Below, piece after piece: positions 54,023 through 64,000 of a DNA stretch of 64,000 nucleotides. The translations under genes and the position numbers were made by a program. Under the pieces are notes generated by a model. The model saw only the letters and a program-made list of their open reading frames with translations. It was not told the origin of the DNA and did not search any database. Positions within the stretch are counted from its first letter, which is position 1, and every line of letters begins with the position of its first letter. Origin of the DNA: Neurospora intermedia (taxonomy: Eukaryota > Ascomycota > Sordariomycetes > Sordariales > Sordariaceae). Where the stretch lies: the NCBI GenBank assembly GCA_037102815.1, contig BTPP01000002.1:5270001-5334000 (forward strand), written 5' to 3'.

Positions 54023-57000
54023 TGTGGCTATTGATTAAAGAAGATGTAAAATGTAAAAGGTTGGAAAAAGTCGAGATGTCGACACGAGGGGCAAGATTGA
54101 ATGGCCTCCTCAAATGATTAAATGGATTAAGTCGCTCGCGCAACGGTGCAGACAAACGTCACTGGGTGGTGAAGATAGCCCTCAGGGGGGATCCTGGATG
54201 CGAAGGCGGGTAGAATTAAAGGTCGAAGGATGGGATGGCGACGATGGCTGTGGAAGGAGGAAGCGAGGTTCCTTGGAAGAAAGCGTGTTGTCAGGGGAAG
54301 CGCGCAGTCTTGACGACGGGAGAAGCGAGCGAGCAGAAGCGGAAGTGGAAGTGGAAGTTGAGGTGAGCCGGACGGCAAGTGGTGGGAAGTTGTTCGGGTG
54401 GTGGTTGCGGTGAATTGAGCGGCGGGTGCGCAGAGTGCAGTGCAGCAGAGTGCAGCAGCCGGTGTGGAGACGAGCAAGCAGGAACGACGAGGAAACGAGC
54501 CACTGGCCGATGATCAGTGCTGTCCAGGGATCCCGTCCGTCTCTGTCTTAGGGGAGGGAGGCTACAAGCTAGTGGTACATACCTGCTAGGTAGAGGTAGG
54601 GGCGCTAGTAGATTTGCAGAAGCTGCGGTAGGGAGAAAGCGGAAGTCGGCCGACTGGTAGGTAGAAGTTGTACAGTATGAAAGGAGGGTTGGTTGGATGG
54701 GTATCGGGCGATTAGAGGCAAAAAAATTCTGTCGACAGAAAGAAATTGGTGATTGCTGGCTGGCAAGGGACAGGAAACGCGGCGATGAAAAACCACAAAC
54801 GGTGATTTTCTCTTCAGTTTGTGACGTGGGAAAAAAAAAAAAGAAAAGGGTCGAGGTTGGACAGTCGCGAAGAAGGAAAGAATGGAAACGCCAGATGGGA
54901 AATGGCGTGAGCTACGGAATATTGCCTGCTCAAAGAAGTGGGTTTGCTGGCCGCGAAATGGAGAGCTGCAGGCAAAAGGACTTCTTCCTTGTCTTGTTCT
55001 CACACTGTCTTTGTGAACTGAGGTTGCAAGGTGAGCAAGGGAAATAGGTGCTGTAGCTTCAAGGGGTAGCCAAGACCCGGCGATGCACGGGCGCACAAGT
55101 GGTGGTGGACGTGCCCCAAAAAGGAGATGGTCGCTCATGGTTCGAGCTCGTTTCTGGGGCAGGCAGGGCTATGGCCTGATTGATTGGCCGACGGAGCTTT
55201 AGTTCAAGTTCAGTTCTCTTCTCGCAGCGCCCAACCGGGAGGGTACAGGAAAGGCAGTTCAACATCCACACTGTATATCACAGAAGTGGAAGTCCGTCAC
55301 GACGGACGGGGCCGGGGCCTTTATCGCTCGCCTTTGTTGAATGTCCACTTTCTCTATCGATCATTTTGGAGGCGGGACGGAGGCAAGGCGGTCACGGGCA
55401 ACTGAATTGTCTGATGGTTGGAATCATAGATCATGGCATCCAGATGCGATTTCCATCTGCTTCACTCATGTGTGATGACTGTGCGCACCGAACATCAGTA
55501 TCTCACCATCCGACCAATGCCCGGCGCAAACCTCGACGATAGCAGGGCAGGTAATCATCCAGATCCTGCTTGGGCGCCGACACCGTCTCTCCGTCTAGAC
55601 ATTTCCGTCCTAGTCGTCCCACGAGCCCCAGTTCTCGATGGACCATTGCAAATTACTCCTACGACGCTGGACGGTACTACTCGTGGACTCGACTCGCCAG
55701 TAGCCGACCGCTTCAGCTTGCGGTTCCCGAGCCTCTGCTCTTCATCCACGTCCCTGGGACCGTTTTGTCTCACTCTCTTGCTATCTCCATTCCTCCTTTT
55801 CTTATTTCCTTGGGGCAAGGCATCCACTCCCCGTGTTTCGACATAAGGCAACAGCAGCATACCGTAACCAGCACGGCGGTTCAGCCTTGAGCCTTAGACT
55901 TTCGGTCCAAGGGATCTGATCTGGACTTGCGTTGAAAGGAAGATCACCAACCTCGAATCATGATTACCAACCAGAACATGACGCGCATATGCACAGCTCT
56001 TCCTCAAAGACGGCACAACCCCCACTCTGTCTTCTCACCTCAGCCAACGACTATATACCGATTTAAGGCGGCACAGCATGCAAGTCAGCGTCTACTATGG
56101 TGATATGGGTAAGTAAAACCCGTGGGCCAGGTCGTTGACTACACAGTGCTCTCGAAGCAATGACTGCGGTGGTCCGTGCCAGGTACGTGACAAGGGGGTT
56201 TTACTTTAGCACGCAACCGCAGTAGGTACGGCACGTCCCTGCCACGAACTGGCACGACCTTGATCCCGGGCACATTGCTCGAGAGCCTCACCACCAACTT
56301 GCATGTTGTCTCTCCTCCATCACAATATCTTGAAGGATCGCAAAATCGTGACATTGAAAAGGTACCCGATCGTTGTGTGCTGGTTCTCCGTACTGTGCTT
56401 TCTGCTGTCGAAGCAAGATGCATCTCGTCCATGGAAGGACATGTCCCTCCTATCACACGCTGCACTATCGCCATAGTCTCGGTCAAGCGCTTTGACCATC
56501 ATGGCCAAGAAATGGTCTTGTTTTCACCCACTCCACCAACGAATCCACCTTTAATAACCTAAGCGGTCGGGCATCTCCCACTGGAACTCCCTCCTGGGAG
56601 AGATATGACATCGCGATCACCAGAGATGATCTCTGAAACATAAAACGACCCTTTTCTGCCGTCTCCCCGCCGTTCTTCGTCCACCGCCCTTCGGAACACC
56701 TGAAGCGAACTGAAGTGTCACGAGACATAAACGTCTTTTGCAACCCGCCAAAAGAAGGCTTCGGTGGCTTCCAAAGGCGCAACTCTAAGCGGAGTCCAGC
56801 GCTTCTACGCACGTAGCACCACTGGCTTCTTGACACGGCCTCCACCACACCACGGATATTTAGTGTGTGTATGTACTGCATTGCACCTGCGTTAGCGGTG
56901 CATGGCGGGGTTCGCAGCAGTGCCAAGTGGTTTCATGCAGCGGATGATGATGCGTTCGCGCATCTCGTTCGTCGGTGGTGTCCGAGCAGGTGGTAAGAAC

Positions 57001-60000
57001 AGGTCCAGATTGTCGTTCGTGGAGTTGTCGTCGACGGGGTTGTGGGCTTTCGCCAAGAAGCCTCACCCAAGGCATTACTGTTTTAGTGTATGTAGTGTAG
57101 AAACACCACCGTAAAGCAAACGCCAAAATATGCGCCTATAATCTCACAATAGTTGCTGACGGGACACCATGAAGGAAGAAAAAAAAGAAAAATCCAAAAA
57201 ACAGAACCCCACAAAGCATCATCACCAACATCCCAGAGCCCGGGCTCTCCTGAGAAGGAAGAAAGCGGCTGAACGGGATTGGACCCCACAAGGTTCAAAA
57301 GACGCGGGAACCGTTCATGATTCCCACACCATGGGGATCGGCCAGTTCACGGTTCGGCAACGCAGCTGAGCCATGAATGGACCCCTTCTCTTTGTTCGTT
57401 AAGACAATTCATCTTTTCCATGCCTTCCATGCTTGCCTTCCATCCAGGACCACACCCCCCTGTGACACTCTGAGCATCCAATTTAATCTTGTTTTTCCAG
57501 ATTTCCACATTCTGCTACAAATGGAAGGAAAGCCTCCGCCCAACGCCCGGCTAACAGGATTGCCTGGTGAGACACACAATCTCTAGTTGGAAGTTCTGCA
57601 AGCCTTCTATTTCCACTTCTGCTTCCGTTTCCACCACACACACACACACGTTTTCTTCAAAAGTCAAACAGCCCATCGATAGCTTCCCAAGCTTCATATC
57701 CATCGGGTCCGCTTCGCTCGTTCCCGAGTGACAGTTGCCACGAACTTTCTTTCTCCCTACTAGGAGAGCGCTTTTTTCCGGACATCATCTTACTTGACCG
57801 CAAGGTATCTCCGAATCTGACATCAGCCCAGCAACAACTGAACCTAGCCCACATATCAACGGGAATAGCGAAAGACCATGCAGACACATCATTGAAGCAG
57901 GCAGGGGGGAATGAAGAAATTCTAGCGAGATTCTAGAAAGATATGAAATGCCGCCAAGGGGGAGGGGGATGCCGCCAAAAATCCTAAAGGCTGCAGGTAA
58001 TTTAAATTAGGCCATATGCAGGGTTTGATTGGCGTCTCTTTTTTTTTTTCTTTCCCAGTTCACGGCGTCTTCCGGAAATCTGAAAAAAAAAGTGATGAAT
58101 CCCGAGCCTCCGAAATCTGTTGAAGATCTTCCAAAGACCTTCACAAGCAGAGCTCAGCTGAAGAAAGAACAAACCATAAGAATGGCAGTTTGAGTTGAGA
58201 CAAAAAAAAAATTGGGAGTAAGGTGAGACGGAGTTCATAAATTGAGGGGGAGGGGGGGAGAAGCCTTATCAGCCGCGCATAGCGCGGGCGCATGTGACGG
58301 GGACATCCAAGATACACAAGAGAGTGGATAATATCCTCAGCTCATTACGGGGAAGTAAAAGGTATAGGAAGGTGAGTCGCATGGATTTGTGCTTTTGCGG
58401 GCTGTGTATAATCGGCGAATGGCTTGAAACTGATGACTAGCCGGGGGCCCGGAAGAAGAGGTTACATTCTCCTCCCGGCCCCGAGCGGATGTCCATTTCA
58501 GTCGGACTACAAATGATGCTACTAGTGTATCACCGGTCCGGTCGGTGCCACCGTTGTATGCTTAGGGATCTCAGCTATCTACATTACTGTTACCCTCCTC
58601 AAGCGCCTTGTCTCGTCGTCGATGCCAAAGTCCAGGAATGAATTGAAACAGACGGAAGAAACTGGCCAATAGGGATCGTACCTGGCGAGTGAGCCATCCT
58701 TATCACCTCAAGCGAGGGAGATGCATTCCTTGGGCCTTATAAACCTTCAACACGCACGCACAGTATGGCCAGTATTCTTCCTTTCACCAGAAGAAACCTC
58801 GCTACAACCCAGGAAGCAAGCACTCAGTTGCACAGTAACTTTACTTCATACTACAGTAGTATCCGAAACAGTTCTGTTTCCCAAATGATGACGGTGCGGA
58901 ATGAATTCCGAACTATATGGGAAGCAACAAGGAAGTATCCGCTTCTGCTTTGTTGATCATACACGCACGTGTTAGAGACGATAGGACCATTTGAAAGGAT
59001 CAAGCTTGAACGACAAGTCAGCCGTGTAATCATCGTGTGAACAAAGCTCAAAACGGGATGAGGGATTAAGCCTGGAGGAATAAACTTTGAAATGACATCG
59101 TATCCTTGCCCTTCATTGATGTGAGCAATGATGTGTAGGTACAGTACGTGCACATTTCTTTTGCTCGCTATCATCCGCGCGCGCGAAACGTTCTACATGG
59201 AAGACCACGAACTCCCGATCTTCTTGAGTACAAGGCTGCGGAGGGGAACCTTGCGTCGATACCAAACCCTACCCTCGTCATAAACGGAAAATATGGGAAA
59301 AGAAAGAAAAAAGAGAGACGACGATCAAAGAGCAATAAAGCGTGGTGAGCACTACATTAAGCTACCTCTCTCTCTAGAAGGTACTTAGACGACTCGAGTC
59401 GGGTATGCCATGGAAGCAAGGGAATCCTTGATTTAAGATTTCTCACGGACCGCAGTCGCTCTTTCTTTCTCTTCATCTGAGCCTTCGTTTCCACCCGTGT
59501 CTTCCGTCATTGTTCCTTTGTTTTACACAATGACAGACAAGCTAGCTCAACTGCTGCTACTCTAGTATTGTCCGCTCATTTCCGATCTGGTTGGTGCTTG
59601 AGAAGCGAAATCGGTCAAACTTCACTACTATGTACCTAGGTATAGGTGATCAGCTCAAATCCCTCGCCCCAATTCTTAAGGTGGGTTTCGACAGCGATCC
59701 CGGAAGTCCCCAATTCCTGATACTGAGACAATTTGTTTGCAGAATACTATATCATCAACGTGGGAAGAAAAGAACATCAGCGTGGAAAATAACAACTTGC
59801 AGGCGTGAAAACTGTCCACAATAAGGGGTTGTCGTCGAACACCTCCTCCCGTCTTGAAAGGGCGAGTACCTACACTGATGTCGGCTCCTTTCGAGATATA
59901 ACTTTCTTTTGCTTCCACGATAAGTACATGAATATCTACTTCCCTTTTATATCACTTGCGATCTCGTAGCTGAGGTGTCTGCACTTTGTTGCTGCACTTT

Positions 60001-63000
60001 GCTGTTGCAACCGGGCAGCCAGACTCCAGTCCGAGGTGAGTCTGCGATACCAGAACTTGGAAACAGTCTTGTGTGCTGCTTCCACAAGTAAAAGGTTGGC
60101 AAGTGCAAGTACTTTAAGGGACGGTAGTTGCAACTGCCGGTGACCATGGACATCTGCGGCGGCTTGTGTGAACGGCATAAGGAAGGTGCATTCCGGTATC
60201 TCTCCGCTCTGCTCGCCTGTCAACAATTTGACCTGAACTTCATGTTAGCCGTGACCAGACTAAACTGACACAGCATGAACGTCTGTCTAGAGGTATGTGG
60301 GTGCAATCGAAACGAAGTGAAGTCACACGATCTGTCAGGACTGCAGACTTGTGCCGAGCGAATACGGCCCGAGAGGTGGTTTCACATGTTGTCAATCGAC
60401 TGCCGTCTTGACTAGGTACCTTTGATCTCACCAGCGTGTGTTGATATTGTCGCATCACTCAAATCCTCTTCCATGTTCATGATGTTGCGGCAAAACTATA
60501 TCAATGACAGCTTCGAATGTAAAAGATACCAGGTTGACCTCAAATGGCTTGAGACGCGGGATGTTGATGTCTACAGTCATGACGGAAAGCGGTAGTTTGA
60601 GAGCGGGAGGCGTGATTGAGTGTCAATCTTCCGTCCATAACTTCTAAAGATAGGTACCTTGAAACTCCCATGGGCAAATCCAGATCAATGACACCATGCG
60701 ACCCAGCAAGTCATCACTATCACCCAAGCACGTATCGCCGTCGGTTCTCTCCGCCTGGATTGGAAGTCCAAAACATCCGTAAGCATTATCACCGATCACC
60801 TGTTTTGTGCCGTATTCACTAAATTCATCTGTCACTAGGTAGACGCATCCAAGTGAACCGAGACACCATTTCAAATTACCATCATGTTCGACCACGAGCA
60901 CATTGAGTCCAACCACCTTGCGAGATTCATGTAGGGCACCTCTGGGTATCAAATTGTCCATTCCTCACAACTCATACATCGTAAATCGTGACATCGTAAA
61001 CCGCAACGCGTGAGCTGTAACTTTTGAATAACCCAGTATGCTGTATCCTTTCGAAGAATGCTTTCCTGACACTCAAGGTAACGTCTCCAAAATCCAAATG
61101 CTGCCAGTAATACCCAATCAAGGCAGATGCGAGCCCTATGGCGCCAATTCAATCTCAGTCCAGTGAAGATACCAGCCTGATGAAGATGCCAACCCAACCC
61201 TCCCTCTCCTCAGCCCTATAATCCCAAGTCCCAAGGTATCTGACCAAGATGAACAGTCTTCAAGCGGAAGAAGGAGAAACGGATACCCCTGGGCAGCCTA
61301 AAAACCCCCGAACGGCGTGCCTGTATTTGCGGAGGCGCCCAGTGAAGAGGAGCCCGGAACATGAATTCCTCACTATATCGTTTCATACTTCCGCTTCCGC
61401 TCCCGCTTCCTCCTCCTCTTTTTTGCTGATCTCCCTCCTTCTTGGCCTTTGTTGCCCTTAACCTCGGTCAACTTGTGCCGCTTTGAGGCTGCTGGACGCA
61501 CGCACCGACGGCTGCACAGGTTGACTGGAGGCTTGTTGACCCCCCCACTTGTACTTGACGCCCTTGCCCCTGGAAGCCAGCCATGATTAGCTGTTTCCAG
61601 TCCAGTTGCTCCAGTTGCGAGGATGGCTGGGTATAAGAGATCAACGGAGATGGCGAGGGGAAGAAGGTCCATTTAGGTTCCTCGAGAGGTAGAGGTACCT
61701 GACTTGGATAGGGAGAGAAATTTGGAGGACCCAGTAAATCACAATCAGGAGACAAAAAATTGGCGAATGGGAGGAGGTGGTGTATACCAGCTTGGAGGAA
61801 AGTCGAGACCTACTCCCACGTCCAAGGACACACCGTAGGAACGACCAAAGTGGCTCTGCTACGAAGACGTCGCTACGGCTCGACCCAGACCATTCTTTGG
61901 TCTCTTTTTCATTCCTTTTTTTTTTTAGTCCTCTTGTTTCGTGATGTTTTGAAACTCTCTTCAGATCAAACCCTTTCATCTTATCACCGACAAGTGCTGC
62001 ATTTGTACCGCAAATCAGAACCTGTGCATCACAGCCAAATTGACACAAGACCATAAAAACACCCACGTGTTCGTTCTCCTGATTACTATCACCACCTGGG
62101 TTCTCCTGTACACCTTCTCTCCCAAGCAGAACCGTCGAGTACAGCAGATATGCAAACTTGCATATTGAAGTAGAAGTAGACAGAGATACTTTACCAGACT
62201 GAAACCTCCAAAGCCCCGATGACCGACAACGCTCCTACATGCGCATATACCTCTATGCAACATAACTTCCTCTGACTCCCGGTCCGGCATCTGGCTGTCA
62301 CTCTAGGCGGTTCAGTTTGCTACAACTTGTCTCCCATATTTTCCAGGTTGAGAGAGACGCGGTCAAAGCTCATTGGACACATAAGCCGCGACATAAAGTA
62401 TCAAAAAGATCCTCGTTCTTTCCAAAACCTTGAAACTTTTTTTTTTAAAAAAAACCTTCCAACATTCAAGGGCCTCGGAGTATTTTCTTTTCTTCTGCAG
62501 CAAGACACAAATGTACAATCTGTGGAGGTAGTTGGCAGGTTCGGGCATGCCAGATGTAATGGTACCTGACACTCGGGCCCGAGTCCCAGGTCGAGCAGCA
62601 GGCGCGAAGCTGACTTCGAGGTCGGGGGTGGGCCAGAACTCACTTGGGACACTCGGCATTTTCGGCGGCCAAGCACGTTTGATGACCGTCAAGAGAACTG
62701 CATGCGATGCCGAATTGAGCTTAATCAACGAGAGTTTTACTTGTTCTTGTTTCAGTACATTATTTGGCTGTAAATCAAGCGCGCGAAGATGACATCGGTC
62801 AAGCCCGGGCGCGCACGCATTCCACCCAACTTGACTAGTTGCACGGTAAGCCTCTGTAGTCCGGGTGGCACGGCCCTAAGTTCAGCGCCCTGGAAAATTG
62901 TTAGAGTGGGCAGGCGTAGCGGGCCTTTAGCGACTTTCAGTACCCAATGGTCGTGCGCTTTCCACTTGGTTCTCTGCCCAAGGTCAGTCGCGCTTGGATT

Positions 63001-63428
63001 CCACGACAATGAATTTACGAGTTCGAAGAAGAAAAAGGGGAGAAAAAAGAAACATGAAGAAAGGAATAATTGAAGAGCGAATGGTGAAGCAAAGAGCAGA
63101 AGGAGCAACTCGAAGCACAGTCACTTCCCATCATTTACTTCACTTGTTACATTACAATCGTCTACCTACCTAGAGGTAAGTTTGGTTAGTGTCAATGACC
63201 TTACCTCACCTCACCTTACTACTTACCTACTACGCCCCGAACTATTTACATGCATGCCTGCCACCTGCCACCCGTACGTCCCAACAGATAGGAAAGTTCC
63301 CCGACATCCAAAGGAAAAAAAGTCACAACTCCATACCCGTTATAGGAAGATAAAAAAAAACATTAAGATATCAAATACGAAAAAAAAAGAGAACATATTG
63401 AAACCTCATCAAGCTTTCATTGTTGATA
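54023..63428. other. Long gene-free region upstream of ras-1
   Basis: About 9.4 kb in which I find no protein gene with family motifs, good codon use or consistent splice sites. The first 1.1 kb, pyrimidine-rich on the minus strand, is probably ras-1 5' leader and promoter. The rest has homopolymer runs (A10-A11 near 54830 and 58030-58210, T and A runs near 62440), CA repeats (57635-57650) and scattered short open frames. Non-coding RNAs or distal regulatory DNA are possible but not visible as such. Confidence 0.6.
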
Positions 63429-63500
63429 TGCCCACAGCCAGAATCGAACTGACGACCTCATCATTACTAGTGATGCGCTCTACCACTGAGCCATGCGGGC
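63429..63500 (-). tRNA. tRNA-Thr (anticodon AGT)
   Basis: Complete 72-nt cloverleaf on the minus strand, no intron. The acceptor GCCCGCA pairs with TGTGGGC, and the discriminator is A. D-arm GCTC/GAGC with loop AGTGGTA, anticodon arm CATCA/TGATG with loop CTAGTAA (AGT, decoding ACU; A34 is presumably inosine), and T-arm GTCAG/CTGGC with loop TTCGATT. Internal A and B boxes are canonical. The nearest T-run terminator on this strand begins about 42 bases downstream. Confidence 0.95.
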
Positions 63501-64000
63501 TTATTGGTTGGTTGTTATTTTAGGTTTTCTGAATCAGGAATTATATACCCCTCAACTTCTCACCCAACTGCTGGGTTCAGAGCGCGAACTTTCTCGTCTG
63601 ACGAAACTTCACACAACGACGTGGATCGCGATATTTGAATGTTTTCTTTGTGTCATCGGAAAGTTATCAAATACCGTAATCAGGAGTGGATACTAGTAGG
63701 AAGTACAGAAATAAAAAAAATTAAAAAAATATGGAAACAAAAAATGAAAAATATTGGATAAAGTTGTGCTTCTCCCAGCGAGGAACATCCGATGTTGGAA
63801 AGGTAAAATGACACCTGGTATGAGCGAGCCAATGCAGTTTAGCAATGGCGCAAAGATAAATACTGGAGTTCGTGGGACATCATCAATCCTGCAAAACACA
63901 ACATAGCAAGGTTCATTTGTCAAAAGACACCTACCAGCTCAATCCCAAGGTCCGAATCCCATCATTGATATGGACATTGAACATGACTAGACCGTGAAGC
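63501..64000. other. Right-end flank
   Basis: 5' flank of the tRNA and AT-rich sequence to the window end. No gene seen. Confidence 0.5.

Noticed and set aside
54605-55138. 177-codon minus-strand frame upstream of ras-1
   Set aside because: Composition is that of a pyrimidine-rich leader (Ser/Phe/Pro/Leu), with no domain; better explained as 5' flank of ras-1.
55433-55890. Plus-strand frames of 100-137 codons in the ras-1 upstream region
   Set aside because: Two overlapping frames of similar quality, no motifs, no splice-consistent neighbours.
1-64000. CRISPR arrays, bacterial operons or ribosome binding sites
   Set aside because: The window is fungal nuclear DNA; no spaced direct repeats of CRISPR type are present.

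Overview
The window looks like nuclear DNA of a filamentous ascomycete of the Sordariaceae, most likely Neurospora. Genes carry several short introns (about 50-120 bp) with GTRAGT-like donors and CTAAC/CTGAC branch sites. Spliced models give a 213-aa Ras with the numbering of Neurospora RAS-1 and an 894-aa FOX-2, both the sizes I recall for the N. crassa proteins. I cannot decide the species.

Layout. 1-0.8 kb: 3' end of an actin-related gene (Arp9 type). 0.8-3.6 kb: repeat-rich spacer. 3.6-26.8 kb: the main feature, a head-to-tail array of eight paralogous genes plus one decayed copy. Their products share one architecture: an N-terminal SAP-like helix-loop-helix, a SWIM zinc finger (CxC...CxH), a RING-like C4HC3 finger, a long disordered middle with Gln runs and a TP-hydrophobic-P motif, and a very basic C-terminal coiled coil. 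Gene 7 carries an in-frame stop and gene 8 has an altered RING. 26.8-34.3 kb: gene-poor stretch with a small coiled-coil gene, LTR-like fossil pieces in opposite orientations, an SF1-helicase fragment and a cut-off secreted-protein fragment. 34.3-54 kb: ordinary, densely packed conserved genes: an acidic unknown protein, fox-2 (peroxisomal beta-oxidation), a glycerate kinase-like gene, an ECM11-domain gene, nbp35 (cytosolic Fe-S assembly), a glia maturation factor (Arp2/3 regulator), a MoCF-type molybdopterin-binding-domain protein and ras-1. 54-63.4 kb: about 9.4 kb without a convincing gene, upstream of ras-1. 63.4 kb: a tRNA-Thr(AGT).

The SAP-SWIM-RING array is the best candidate for an undescribed system. 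The SWIM-RING order recalls the MEX/ZSWIM2 ubiquitin ligases, and the SAP and basic tail suggest nucleic acid or chromatin contact. A diverged nine-member tandem family in a genome where RIP normally destroys duplicates is unusual. The housekeeping block shows no sign of being functionally linked to the array.
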